This document shows positions 39,658 to 48,764 of a DNA stretch of 48,801 bases, piece after piece. Every line of letters starts with the position of its first letter. The first letter of the stretch is position 1. The translations under genes were made by a program, and so were the position numbers. This stretch comes from Deltaproteobacteria bacterium UBA1386 (lineage in GTDB: Bacteria > Desulfobacterota > Syntrophorhabdia > Syntrophorhabdales > Syntrophorhabdaceae), in assembly GCA_002305765.1 (NCBI GenBank), contig DBQU01000112.1, forward strand, positions 1 to 48,801, written 5' to 3'. Below the pieces are notes generated by a model. The model was not told the DNA's origin and searched no databases. It was given only the letters and a program-made list of their open reading frames with translations.

Positions 39658-42600
39658 CTACCGCACACGCCTCGACCACGCTTCGGCCCGCATGTTGCAC
39701 TGCGATTCAGTGTCAGGACCGTAAACCCTCCCGCAGTTGCCCGAAGGATACTGTTTTCCCGGTCCGTACACGGCATAGACCGTGACTGTGTCGTAGCGTT
39801 TTGTGGCGGCATTCCATCTTTGCCGGACGCATTTAAGCACGTAGTGGTTTTGAAATTGCGCCACCGTCGCCCCGGGGGTGCTCGCCGCGGGGCCCCCGCG
39901 GTTGCAGTCGGCGATCTGCGTTGCGAAACGTTTTCTGCAGTCCATGCACTGCTGTGAAACGGATGTTCTCAGAAGATCGATGTTGTCGTTCCCGCATATG
40001 GGACAATACTTCTTGTCGCAGTCCACCTTGCTGCCTCCTCCCGTCGTCTGCGGGGGTTTCACGGAGCCCGGCTGCGTTGTTGTGGCCGCCGGGGGCCGGA
40101 CGGGGGAGACCGTGGGCGTCGCAGGGCGTATGGGGGCTGTCCCCGTGCCTCCCGGGGATGCCCCCGGGAGGGGCTGCTGCGGGGGTCTCATCCCGCCTGA
40201 CATGGCCCCCATCATGTTGGCCATCTGGTTCATCATGGCCATCTGCTGATTGTATTCCATGGTGCGAAGATCGGCCAGCGCCTGGTTGTAGAAATCGCAG
40301 TCCTGCACCAGGGGAAGAAGCTCGCGGAAGGCCCTGATGTTGTTGGCTCTGGCCGCAGCCGTGAGCCGGGCGCCCATTTGGTTGCAGTAGGTGTCCAGTT
40401 CCTGCCGGCTGACGCACCGTCTCGTGCCCTTGTCCCACAGGGAACCCTGAGGGCAGAAGCATTCGACCTTGCCCGACTGCTGGTTCCAGGCGGGCAGCGT
40501 TCCGGGAAAGCGCGAGCAATCCGCCCTTTCGAGGGCCGCCGTCCGGGTGTCGACACAGCGCGTACGGCTCTTGTCCCAGGCCAGCCCCTGCCCGCACTGG
40601 CATCCCGCCTTTTTTGTCCTCTCGTCAAATACGGCGACGGAGCCGGGATATCTAGAACAGTCAATGCCGGCAAGGGCCGCTTCCCGGTCGCTGACACATG
40701 ACGTGCGGGTCCGGCTCCACGAGGCGCCCTCGGGGCAGACACAGATGACCCGTTTCTTTACAGCGTCCCACTTTCCGACACTTCCGGGCCATCGTGAACA
40801 GTCGGCGTTCCGGGCGGCATCCTGTGTATTGAATTGTCCGTAATAGTAGACCGTCACGGGACTGCCTTCGGGAGCCTTGGTGTCGCCGCCCGGCGACTGG
40901 GACTGGACCTTGAATTCGAGGTCGATCTTCGGCGCCGCTCCGACCACGCTTGGCCGCGGCTTGAAATTTTTTGTCTTCAGGATTCCAACGGCATTGTCGA
41001 CATGCCTTTCCTTTACGTTGGGCACGATCACGTACACGGGCCGCCTCATCGCGTCCTGGGCAAGGGTGAAACAGAAGGCCCCCTCGGTGCATGCCCTCCT
41101 GATGCGTTCCATGTAGGCCCCTGTCATGCCCGAAAGATATGTTGTGAGTCCTGCTGTCTCGCGGGCTTTCGCGAGCGTGTCTGCATGGGTGTTCGCCCCT
41201 GGGATCAGGCCGGCAATGGATTGACTGGCCTTTGTGTAAGCCTCATTGACGGGAACCGCGTCGCGCCGGAGCTCCTCCAGGGCCGCCTGTACCTTGCCGG
41301 GGCAATCCCGGACCTGGCTGCGCGCCTTCGTTACGCGGTCCATGTACCCGTCCATATCGGTGCGGATCTTGTCGATTCCGGCCGTCCCCTGAAGCGACGC
41401 GAGGATCCTCTCGCCCTCGCCGTACTTCTTGCGGGCCCCTTCCTCGACCGCGTCGAGATCCTTCATCTCTTGCCGCGCCGAAGCGATCTTTTCGGCTATG
41501 TCCAGAAACTTTCTGCCCAGCGTCTCCGGTGATACCTGTGCGTCCGCCCGCTGCACGGACTTCCCCGGGTCCTTCGCCAGACCTTCCAGCTCCTTCAACG
41601 TTGTCTGCGAGGACCGGTCGGTCCGCTTCACCTTTTCGAGGAGCGAGTTTCCCTCCGCAAGGAACACCTTGAGTTCGTCTTTGGTGGACTCCATTCCCGC
41701 AAAGAGCTGTCCGCGCTCCTCCCCGCTTTGAGCGTTTTGGACCGCTTTCGTGGCCTCGCACAGCTCTTTGCTCACACTTTCCGCCTCATGAGCGACCTTG
41801 CCCTCATTGGTTGCGCCCTCCTCCGCGTCGAGATGGAACTGTCGTATCGATTCGGCCTTCTCCTTCATGGCCTCTGCGTTTGCTTCCGTGGACTTGACCT
41901 CTTCTTCCATAGACTCGACGCGGGCTCCAAGCTTCTTGAGATCGGCCTGCGCCGCTTCTATGGCCGTTGATGAGGCGCTGCACAGCGCGGCGATCTCCGT
42001 CGATAGGCGCTCGGCCTTTTCCGCCGCCTGTTTCAGGCTGTCAAGGATTCCCCGCAGAGCGGTGTTCTGAGCTTCATCGGCGGACCTGCGTATGCCCCCG
42101 AAGGGCTCTTCGATCCTGGCGTACTGGAGGTCGGGGGTCTTTTCATAGTGACCGATCACCTCGAGACGGACCTTGCATTTCGCCGGGTCTTTCGGCTCGA
42201 TGGTGAAGGTCACTTCGCTCTTTCCCGCAGCCGCGATGCTCCCCGTGATGTCCTTCACTTCGCTGAAGGTGCTGCCGTCACCGGTCAATGTCAGCCGCAC
42301 CTTTACATCGAAGACGTTCTCTTTTTCCCTGTTGTCAATGATCGCCCGGAGTTCATGCCGCGCGGGGTTCGTCAGGTCCTGCCTTGCTTCCATGGACGGT
42401 TTCATCGCAGATATGGATGCCCGCCACAGTGTCATTACGCGCCATACGGCGTCATCCGTTGCTATATCGGGCGACCGGTATACCTGCTGCATCTCGTCCC
42501 AGGTCTGCTCCGCCGCTTTTTTCGCGAACTCTTCAGCCTGTGCCTTCTGGGCTTCCCAGGGCACCTTGTCATTGAAAGTCACCCATCCGTTCCTCCACTG

Positions 42601-43509
42601 AGGATGAAATCCCGTATTGACGGAGGGCTTGTAGTTGGTCCACCGGGCGAGGTAGAGGTGGGCCCAGACCTCCCACTTCGCATGACTCGAATTGTGAACG
42701 ACAGGGTTCGTCTGGAAAGGTTCCATGCCCATCCCCCAGCCGTTGTAATACCAGGGGTCGAACCAGTCGTGAAGGTCCCTTTCGGAGCCGGCACGTTCCC
42801 TCACCGTGTGGAAGACGGCGATGGTCCGTTCGAAATCCTGTGTCGTTCCCCATCCCGGCCAGTCCCGGTAGAAATCAAAAGTGAAGGCCTTCCACAGCCT
42901 GTCGTAGGTAAGAGGTACCTCCTTGAGCCACAGCGGACCGGACTCGTCAGACGTGAGGCTGTGGGCGGTCCTTCCGGGGATGCCTCCCACGTAGATTGCC
43001 TCGGCCCCTCCCGCGGGTATGCCGACAATATGGTAGGGAACATTCATGTCCGCGAGAAAATGTGCGGCCCAGGCGGCGCCCTGTTCGGGGGAAACCCCTC
43101 CCTGTCCGCCGAGCATTCTCTCCACAAGGATCGAGTAATACTTGCCGACCGATGCCGGAGCCCCGCCCTTGTTCTTTCCCGTGATCTTCGGATTGTAATA
43201 GTGTTCTGAGTCCCTCGTGCGCCCCTTGACGTCAGGGCCTCCTCCGCCGGTTGCGAAAGGATCCGACGCTTTCTTAAAAACCCCTTCGAACCTGGAGATC
43301 CCATCGATCCGGGGAAAGTTGCTGTCTTTGAAGACGGGGTCCTTTGACAATTGCTCCCACGCTCCGCGTAGGATGATCCCGTGGGTGTCAAGGTCGAGGT
43401 TCTGAACGGCGCTGAACGCCAGTGCCTCACGCTGGGCCGGCGACAGGACGAACATCACAGCCGCAGCGGTGAGAAGCATCATGAGCCGATACGATCTGAA
43501 CCTTTTCAC
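39658..43509 (-). CDS. Giant exported mosaic protein with PLC/S1-P1-like domain
   Basis: 1283 residues with a signal peptide (MKRFRSYRLMMLL to about 31). Residues about 30-320 resemble the zinc-dependent phospholipase C/S1-P1 nuclease fold: SEHYYNP near 101 and HFLADMNVPYH near 150 recall its His/Asp metal ligands. Then comes a beta region, a long coiled coil (about 480-790), a PASTA-like domain (about 820-885, VIVPNVKERHVDNA), three 47-residue cysteine repeats (about 901-1040), a Met-rich stretch (near 1090), a Pro/Gly linker and a zinc-ribbon-like CPICG...CMDC motif (1168-1188). The GTG at 43509 is chosen because GGAGG precedes it; a TTG at 43536 is the frame limit. I do not recognise the whole architecture. 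An envelope enzyme or surface factor is inferred. Confidence 0.75.
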   Translation of the reverse strand: MKRFRSYRLMMLLTAAAVMFVLSPAQREALAFSAVQNLDLDTHGIILRGAWEQLSKDPVFKDSNFPRIDGISRFEGVFKKASDPFATGGGGPDVKGRTRDSEHYYNPKITGKNKGGAPASVGKYYSILVERMLGGQGGVSPEQGAAWAAHFLADMNVPYHIVGIPAGGAEAIYVGGIPGRTAHSLTSDESGPLWLKEVPLTYDRLWKAFTFDFYRDWPGWGTTQDFERTIAVFHTVRERAGSERDLHDWFDPWYYNGWGMGMEPFQTNPVVHNSSHAKWEVWAHLYLARWTNYKPSVNTGFHPQWRNGWVTFNDKVPWEAQKAQAEEFAKKAAEQTWDEMQQVYRSPDIATDDAVWRVMTLWRASISAMKPSMEARQDLTNPARHELRAIIDNREKENVFDVKVRLTLTGDGSTFSEVKDITGSIAAAGKSEVTFTIEPKDPAKCKVRLEVIGHYEKTPDLQYARIEEPFGGIRRSADEAQNTALRGILDSLKQAAEKAERLSTEIAALCSASSTAIEAAQADLKKLGARVESMEEEVKSTEANAEAMKEKAESIRQFHLDAEEGATNEGKVAHEAESVSKELCEATKAVQNAQSGEERGQLFAGMESTKDELKVFLAEGNSLLEKVKRTDRSSQTTLKELEGLAKDPGKSVQRADAQVSPETLGRKFLDIAEKIASARQEMKDLDAVEEGARKKYGEGERILASLQGTAGIDKIRTDMDGYMDRVTKARSQVRDCPGKVQAALEELRRDAVPVNEAYTKASQSIAGLIPGANTHADTLAKARETAGLTTYLSGMTGAYMERIRRACTEGAFCFTLAQDAMRRPVYVIVPNVKERHVDNAVGILKTKNFKPRPSVVGAAPKIDLEFKVQSQSPGGDTKAPEGSPVTVYYYGQFNTQDAARNADCSRWPGSVGKWDAVKKRVICVCPEGASWSRTRTSCVSDREAALAGIDCSRYPGSVAVFDERTKKAGCQCGQGLAWDKSRTRCVDTRTAALERADCSRFPGTLPAWNQQSGKVECFCPQGSLWDKGTRRCVSRQELDTYCNQMGARLTAAARANNIRAFRELLPLVQDCDFYNQALADLRTMEYNQQMAMMNQMANMMGAMSGGMRPPQQPLPGASPGGTGTAPIRPATPTVSPVRPPAATTTQPGSVKPPQTTGGGSKVDCDKKYCPICGNDNIDLLRTSVSQQCMDCRKRFATQIADCNRGGPAASTPGATVAQFQNHYVLKCVRQRWNAATKRYDTVTVYAVYGPGKQYPSGNCGRVYGPDTESQCNMRAEAWSRRVR
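40395..40806 (-). repeat. Three tandem 47-residue cysteine-rich repeats (coding)
   Basis: Within the mosaic protein, three consecutive units start DCSR(W/Y/F)PG and each keeps four cysteines spaced C-x18-C-x-C-x12-C, with a Trp before the last Cys (ASWSRTRTSC, LAWDKSRTRC, SLWDKGTRRC). The period is exactly 47 residues between units one and two. The spacing suggests two disulfides per unit. I know no named domain with this pattern. Confidence 0.8.
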
Positions 43510-43647
43510 AAGGGCCTCCGAAGCATTTTCCTCCAATTCTTACGTTTTATGGCATTTTTTTCAACCCAAAACGGCCTCCCTTGTCTTCGACGGTATTGTC
43601 GTTGCCAGAAGGTCCCGTCGACAGATATTTCCCCTCCTGAGGCAGTA

Positions 43648-43675
43648 TCGTCAATAAAATGACAATAGTTATAAT
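43648..43675 (+). promoter_or_regulatory. Promoter of the FecR-domain gene
   Basis: A perfect -10 element, TATAAT (43670-43675), has TCGTCA 16 bases upstream (4 of 6 matches to TTGACA), in an AT-rich patch between divergent genes. The gene starts about 70 bases downstream. Confidence 0.6.
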
Positions 43676-43746
43676 GGGTTAAAGCGAATCAACCTGCTGG
43701 TACGCATCTTGCTCTCAAGAAGGGATCAAAGTTGAGGAGAGGGCAT

Positions 43747-46077
43747 ATGAAAAACGTACGTATGGCACTAGCGGGATTGATGGCGGGATTGATGCTTGTC
43801 CTTGCCATTGAGGCCCATGCGGCTGACCCTGACACCGTATACATACGACACCTCGAAGGCATCGTGGAGCTTGCAGAGGCCGGGTCACCGCAATGGATGG
43901 AGGCTGCCGTGAATACGCCTCTCATCGCGGGCGACACCGTCCGGACGGCGGCGTCGGGGAAGGCCGAGCTCTTCCTGAAGGACGGGAGCGTGGTTCGTGT
44001 GGGGAAGAACTCGGTTATGAGGATCGTCGCCGTGGAACCGAAGGGCGTTCAGTTCAGGCTTGACCGGGGAGGGGCGTACATCGTCGCCCGTGGGTCAAAG
44101 GATGTTCCGATCTTCTTCGATACCCCGTCAGCAGCGCTCGACGTCACGCAGCCTACGACGGTGCGGGTGGATGTATACGACGGTGGGATCAGCGAGGTGT
44201 CCGTCTATCAGGGTGAAGTGCAGGCGCTGCAGCAGAAGGGCCGAATGCCCGTCAGAGCCGGGGAGCGTCTCGCCCTCGCCGCGGACGGATCCATTCCCCG
44301 TGTCACCGGGCTGCGCTCTGCCGACGAGTGGCAGAGGTGGAACACCGAGAGGGACAGGGCGACATTCGCGGCCGTGTCCACCGGTGAGAGTACCGCCTAC
44401 CTGCCCGAGGAACTCAGGACCTACTCGTCCGATCTCGACGCGAACGGCCAATGGGTCTACACGCCGGAGTACGACTACGTCTGGGTCCCTACGGTGATAA
44501 CCGTCAGTACCTGGTCTCCCTATCGTTTCGGTCGCTGGGTCTGGATCGGGGGAAGCTACGTGTGGGTTGGATACGAACCCTGGGGTTGGGCGCCGTACCA
44601 TTACGGACGGTGGGTCCATCACCGTCACGCGGGATGGTGCTGGGTCCCGCCGACGCGGGGCCATGTCCGCTGGGAACCGGCGCATGTCGCCTGGGTGCAT
44701 TCATCGAGACACGTCGGATGGGTTCCGCTCGCCCCCGGTGAGACCTATGATCGCCGGACGGCCCCGGTCATCCACCAGACGAACAATTACACCATATATA
44801 ATAATGTTACCCTTGAACGGTCGGTGAGCACGGCGCGGACGACGTACGCGAACGCTGCCGTCAAAGACGCGATGGTCAGCGTGGAACGCGACAACATGCT
44901 GCGGGCAAAGACCCTCAATGTGAACGTGGCGAAGACCGGGGCTGTGCCCTTGAGGAAGGTCAGCCTTCCCGCCGGCGTTGTCCCCGCGAGGGCAAAGAGC
45001 GAGCCGGCGCGGATGATAGACCGTTCGAAGACCGGCGCGGGGATGCCGGGTCAACCCCGGACGTCCGCCGCTCCGACGCGTGGCGGCGGAGTCCCGTCCG
45101 CTTCGACGCAGAAGACGACCGTCGTGCCGCAGGCGGCCCCGGTTGTCGTGCCGCGATCTGCCGCCGCACCGTCTCTCGCAACGCGCATCGAAGGCGCCGG
45201 GATGCCGGGCACGCAGCCCGGCCCGGGGGTGTCAGCAAGAAAACCGGGAGCGAGCGTCTCGACAGCGGAAAGAAAGACCCCCGAAGACAGGAGGGACGGC
45301 GGACCTTCAGGCAAGGTGACGGGACGCCCCGCGCCTACCCCCGTGCTGCGCAGCGCGACGGGAAGTGGTACGGTATCGCCGGTGAATGCGAGGCCTCTGG
45401 CGGAAAGAATTGGTGCGGGCCGGTCCTCGAGCGTTTCCGGGACGCGCCAACCCGTCGCGGCGGCACCTTCCGCCCCGCGCCCGGACACTACGCCCCAGGG
45501 GCGCGTCACCCCTCAGGCATCGTCACCCGCCGCAGATAGGGCCGCGGCGAGGCCTGCAGCCGTAACTGCGCCGCCTCAGAATGCCCAACGTCCGGGGCTG
45601 CCTGGAAGGACGGCAGAACGGTCATCAACCGTGGCGGTGAGTGGCACCCAGAGTAGCCCGACAGTGCGTGTTCCAGAGAATCGCCGGCCCGTGGCACCGC
45701 GCAACACCCCTACCCCTACCCCTACCCCTACCCCTACCCCGTCGGTGAGCGCGCCCGTGCAGGCGAGGCCTGCAGCCGTAACTGCGCCGGCGGCCCAGAA
45801 CGTTCAGAGGCCGGCACAACCCGCCGTGAGAGTACCGGAGGCGCCCCGCCAGGCAACACCCCGCGTCGAGCAGAGGCCGGCCGCGGTGCCAAGGGAAAAG
45901 GCTGAGCCGCAGGCGGCCAGGCAGAACCCGGTGAAGGAAAAGGCCGCAGCCCCGCCGGCACCTTCCGCCCAGCCTGTGGCGGCGCCCGACAAGGATGAGG
46001 TCTCAAGGCCGGGGCCAGGGAACGGTAGGGGGCCTGATGTGCGGCGGGGTTCCCCGGTGAAGCAGGTGAGGAATTGA
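43747..46077 (+). CDS. FecR/DUF6600-type exported protein with Pro-rich tail
   Basis: 776 residues. A signal peptide (to about AHA, residue 25) is followed by a FecR-like domain (about 30-190, VEPKGVQFRLDRGGAYIV), a Trp/Tyr/His-rich DUF6600-like segment (about 225-330; many W-x-W and GRWVW units) and about 400 residues of Ala/Pro/Arg-rich low-complexity sequence. The ATG at 43747 follows GAGGAGAGGG. FecR domains usually bind partners or sense signals in the periplasm, but no sigma factor or TonB receptor lies here, so this is not a classical FecIRA system. The tail includes a TP repeat and a 28-bp duplicated segment. The protein is expected outside the inner membrane. Confidence 0.82.
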   Translation: MKNVRMALAGLMAGLMLVLAIEAHAADPDTVYIRHLEGIVELAEAGSPQWMEAAVNTPLIAGDTVRTAASGKAELFLKDGSVVRVGKNSVMRIVAVEPKGVQFRLDRGGAYIVARGSKDVPIFFDTPSAALDVTQPTTVRVDVYDGGISEVSVYQGEVQALQQKGRMPVRAGERLALAADGSIPRVTGLRSADEWQRWNTERDRATFAAVSTGESTAYLPEELRTYSSDLDANGQWVYTPEYDYVWVPTVITVSTWSPYRFGRWVWIGGSYVWVGYEPWGWAPYHYGRWVHHRHAGWCWVPPTRGHVRWEPAHVAWVHSSRHVGWVPLAPGETYDRRTAPVIHQTNNYTIYNNVTLERSVSTARTTYANAAVKDAMVSVERDNMLRAKTLNVNVAKTGAVPLRKVSLPAGVVPARAKSEPARMIDRSKTGAGMPGQPRTSAAPTRGGGVPSASTQKTTVVPQAAPVVVPRSAAAPSLATRIEGAGMPGTQPGPGVSARKPGASVSTAERKTPEDRRDGGPSGKVTGRPAPTPVLRSATGSGTVSPVNARPLAERIGAGRSSSVSGTRQPVAAAPSAPRPDTTPQGRVTPQASSPAADRAAARPAAVTAPPQNAQRPGLPGRTAERSSTVAVSGTQSSPTVRVPENRRPVAPRNTPTPTPTPTPTPSVSAPVQARPAAVTAPAAQNVQRPAQPAVRVPEAPRQATPRVEQRPAAVPREKAEPQAARQNPVKEKAAAPPAPSAQPVAAPDKDEVSRPGPGNGRGPDVRRGSPVKQVRN
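45546..45789 (+). repeat. 28-bp direct repeat in the FecR tail
   Basis: The bases at 45546-45573 recur exactly at 45762-45789 (GGCGAGGCCTGCAGCCGTAA and the following 8 bases). They encode the same residues, ARPAAVTAP, and the nearby QNAQRP/QNVQRP match is similar, so the tail has grown by internal duplication. Confidence 0.85.
45706..45740 (+). repeat. ACCCCT hexamer microsatellite (coding)
   Basis: 5.8 exact copies of ACCCCT, encoding TPTPTPTPTPT. A hexamer keeps the frame, so copy-number change would alter linker length only. Confidence 0.95.
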
Positions 46078-46137
46078 TGCCGCGTGCACTTTTCGCGAAG
46101 AAGGTGTTAGAATGGATATAGTCAGGAAAGGGGCGAC

Positions 46138-47070
46138 ATGAAGACAGCAACAGGAACGGTAGCGGCGCTTCTCATCCTATTGGTGCTCGGTGTGGGCCTG
46201 CACGCTTCCCCTCCCGGCGCCGTCTACGTGAACTACATAGAAGGCCCTGTCGAACACGTTGCCGCGAACTCAGTGAGGGGTGTGCCGGCCAAAGCCAACA
46301 GGGCCCTTGCCGAAGGTGAGTCCCTCGTGGTGGCGGGGCCGGGCAACGCGGAGCTTTTCATACGCGACGGCAGCGTGTTGAGGATCGCCGGGGGCAGCCG
46401 GCTCAAGGTCCTGTCCGTCGAGCGCGGCGCCGTCCATTTCCTGCTGGAAAGCGGGAAGGCCCATGTCAACTTCAAGGGGCTCAAGGGATATCCCCTCTTC
46501 TTCAGCACGCCCTCCGCCCAGGTCGACGTGTTCGACCGGGCTACCTTCCGCGTGGATATCGGCGGGGCGGGAGAAACGGAGGTGTCGGTCCTTGCCGGCG
46601 AGCTCTATGTCGCCCAGCCGAAAGGCAGGATGAAGATCATCGTCGGGACGCGCCTCGTCATGAGGAAGGATGGCAAGACCCCCGTTTACACCACGAACAG
46701 GCCCGCGGACGAATGGGATAAATGGAACAAGACGAGGGACGGGGCGACAGAACTTCCCTCGAGCGGCGGGAGCGAACCCCGGCGGTCGACCGTGTACCCG
46801 GCACCGGCCGGCTCCGACCCGGGTGCCGCAGGGGTCGCGGTCCCTCCCGAAACGATCCCCACACCCGTCGTTACGCATGAGTACATCTATGTCGGAGTAG
46901 GCCCGGCATGGGGCTATTCCTGGTATCCCTACCCCTATCCCTATCGCCCCTATGCGTGGCACTGGTGGGGTCCCCGATATCCTGGATGGTCGGGCCACCG
47001 GCGGTGGCATGGTCCTCCCCGGGGTTATTGGGGTCACCGCAGCCATCCTTTCCGCCGCCATTGGCGTTAA
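46138..47070 (+). CDS. Second FecR-domain exported protein with aromatic tail
   Basis: 310 residues, paralogous to the N-terminal part of its upstream neighbour: signal peptide (residues 1-22), FecR-like domain (about 25-190, VLRIAGGSRLKVLSVERGA) and the shared NRPADEWDKWNKTRD motif, which in the neighbour reads LRSADEWQRWNTERD. The tail (residues 255-310) is rich in Trp, Tyr, Pro, His and Arg (WYPYPYPYRPYAW), likely surface-exposed or cell-wall-interacting. GGAAAGGGG lies before the ATG; 60 bases separate it from the upstream gene. A tandem duplication followed by divergence is the simplest history. Confidence 0.82.
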   Translation: MKTATGTVAALLILLVLGVGLHASPPGAVYVNYIEGPVEHVAANSVRGVPAKANRALAEGESLVVAGPGNAELFIRDGSVLRIAGGSRLKVLSVERGAVHFLLESGKAHVNFKGLKGYPLFFSTPSAQVDVFDRATFRVDIGGAGETEVSVLAGELYVAQPKGRMKIIVGTRLVMRKDGKTPVYTTNRPADEWDKWNKTRDGATELPSSGGSEPRRSTVYPAPAGSDPGAAGVAVPPETIPTPVVTHEYIYVGVGPAWGYSWYPYPYPYRPYAWHWWGPRYPGWSGHRRWHGPPRGYWGHRSHPFRRHWR

Positions 47071-47083
47071 CCCTCTGAATATC

Positions 47084-47112
47084 TTGAAAGAATGAGCTTT
47101 TTCTGGTATCGT
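47084..47112 (+). promoter_or_regulatory. Promoter of rlmN
   Basis: TTGAAA (47084-47089), 17-base spacer and TATCGT (47107-47112), preceded by TGG as an extended -10. Transcription would start near 47119, about 43 bases before the gene. Confidence 0.6.
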
Positions 47113-47161
47113 ATGGTGTTTCGCGTTCGTCAAGGACCCGCACCGGAGAGTCAGTCAAGCA

Positions 47162-48250
47162 ATGGAAGAGTTTTTTGGTCTCACCCTTTCCCGTCTCGAG
47201 GCGCAGATAGGAGCGCTGGGCAAGGAGAAATACCGTGCCCGCCAGCTTTTCCGCTGGGTCTACAACCAGGGTAACCTCGATTTCCGGGAGATGACGAACA
47301 TCCCCAAGAGCTTGAGGAGTGTTTTCTCGGAGATGTTCTCTCTCGATACCATGCCCATAGCCGAAGAGAGGTCCTCCCGGGACGGCTCGACGAAGCTCGC
47401 CCTCGTGACGAGGGACGCGCACGTCATCGAAGTCGTCATCATGCCCGAGAAGAGTCGCGTCACTCTCTGTGTCTCCACGCAGATCGGCTGCCGCATGGGA
47501 TGCAGGTTCTGCGTGACGGGCAAGATAGGCTTCAAGAGGAACCTCAGCGCGGCGGAGATAGTGGGACAGGTCATCACCGCTCGGGAATACCTGAGGAAGG
47601 CCGGAAAGAGCCCCGTGACGAATATTGTCTTCATGGGGATGGGCGAACCCATGGACAACATCGACAACGTCGCCACAGCCCTCGACATCCTGAAGGACCA
47701 GAGCGGCCTCGACCTTTCCTACCGCAAGATCACTCTTTCCTCCGTCGGGCTTGTCGACGGGCTCAAGACGCTCAGCGCGAAGTCCGCCGTTATCGCCATC
47801 TCCCTCAATGCCGCCGACGATGAGACGCGGTCCATGCTGATGCCCATCAACAGGCTTTACTCCATCGGCAGGATCATGGATTTCGCGCGGGGCTTCAAGG
47901 GGACGAAACGGACGAGGATCACCTTCGAGTACATCCTCATCAAGGGGGTCAACGATTCCCTCGACGACGCGAAGAGGCTCGCGGATCTCCTCACGGGCGT
48001 GAAGTGCAAGATCAACCTTATACCCTACAACCCTTCGTCGTACACCGAATTTGAGAGACCGGAGAGGGGTGAGGTGGACAGGTTCCACCAGTATCTCATC
48101 GAGCGGTACTTCACGGTCATCATCCGCGATTCCCGCGGGCAGGACGTCGGCGGGGCATGCGGGCAGCTCGGCATGGGCTACCTCGGAGGTGCCCCGGACC
48201 CCGCTGCCCCCGACACGAAAGAGACGACAGCTTCCGAGGTGACATCATGA
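47162..48250 (+). CDS. rlmN: 23S rRNA (adenine2503-C2)-methyltransferase RlmN
   Basis: 362-residue radical SAM methyltransferase that modifies A2503 of 23S rRNA, and A37 of some tRNAs in E. coli. The cluster motif C-x3-C-x2-C is in GCRMGCRFC. The two other catalytic cysteines are present: one in TLCVSTQIGC (seven residues before the cluster) and the methyl-carrying Cys in GGACGQLGMG near the C terminus. N-terminal KYRARQLFRWVYNQG is the usual tRNA/rRNA-binding start. It has no strong ribosome site, and its stop overlaps the next start (ATGA). Confidence 0.97.
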   Translation: MEEFFGLTLSRLEAQIGALGKEKYRARQLFRWVYNQGNLDFREMTNIPKSLRSVFSEMFSLDTMPIAEERSSRDGSTKLALVTRDAHVIEVVIMPEKSRVTLCVSTQIGCRMGCRFCVTGKIGFKRNLSAAEIVGQVITAREYLRKAGKSPVTNIVFMGMGEPMDNIDNVATALDILKDQSGLDLSYRKITLSSVGLVDGLKTLSAKSAVIAISLNAADDETRSMLMPINRLYSIGRIMDFARGFKGTKRTRITFEYILIKGVNDSLDDAKRLADLLTGVKCKINLIPYNPSSYTEFERPERGEVDRFHQYLIERYFTVIIRDSRGQDVGGACGQLGMGYLGGAPDPAAPDTKETTASEVTS

Positions 48251-48750
48251 ACGGCAGACTTCCGGCGTACAAGAAATCCTTCTTCCTGAGCCCCGAGAGG
48301 CCGGACGGGCTCCAGCTCCAGATATTCCACGAGGACGGCATCGTCTACTCCGACCTCTTCATAGATAATCGCTTTGAGGGTTACGCCGAGGTCCTCCACG
48401 GCGGCATGATATTCGGCATCCTCGACGTCATCGTCTGGTATGCCATCGTCATGAGGACGAAGATCGTCGCCATGACGAGAAAGGCGGAGATGGAGTTCTT
48501 CAAGCCCATCATGTGCAGTACCCCCTACCGCGCGAAGGCCGAGATGCTGAGGATCGAGGACAGGGACATCATCTCCACGGCCTGGATAGAGGACTCCGCG
48601 GGCGAGGTCTACGCGCGGCTGAACGCCGTCTTCCGCGAAGCCAGGGGCCTTGCCATGGACGCCTTCATAGACCGCTTTGACTTCTCGACAACGACGCCGG
48701 CGATAAAGGAATACTTCCTGTCGCTCCTGGAAACCGATCAAGGAGCTTGA
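48247..48750 (+). CDS. Hot-dog fold thioesterase
   Basis: 167-residue protein of the PaaI/4HBT-like hot-dog thioesterase superfamily, recognised by the central EVLHGGMIFGILDVIVWYA with its HGG motif and helix Asp, followed by the strand MTRKAEMEFFKPI. It should hydrolyse a CoA or ACP thioester; the substrate is unknown. The start ATG overlaps the rlmN stop by four bases, which fixes it over the longer open frame. The gene is complete. It is followed by a GCTTGAACCGCTTGAGCGC repeat at about 48746-48764. Confidence 0.85.
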   Translation: MNGRLPAYKKSFFLSPERPDGLQLQIFHEDGIVYSDLFIDNRFEGYAEVLHGGMIFGILDVIVWYAIVMRTKIVAMTRKAEMEFFKPIMCSTPYRAKAEMLRIEDRDIISTAWIEDSAGEVYARLNAVFREARGLAMDAFIDRFDFSTTTPAIKEYFLSLLETDQGA

Positions 48751-48764
48751 ACCGCTTGAGCGCT
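48746..48764 (+). repeat. GCTTGARCC intergenic repeat
   Basis: Two 9-bp-phased units, GCTTGAACC GCTTGAGCGC, directly after the thioesterase stop. The same motif, in either orientation, occurs near 222-237, 11859-11885, 11921-11947, 12106-12130, 23052-23078 and 34949-34968. Confidence 0.65.

Noticed and set aside
45706..45740. Telomere-like repeat ACCCCT
   Set aside because: It is in frame inside a Pro-rich coding region and encodes TP repeats. A coding microsatellite explains it.
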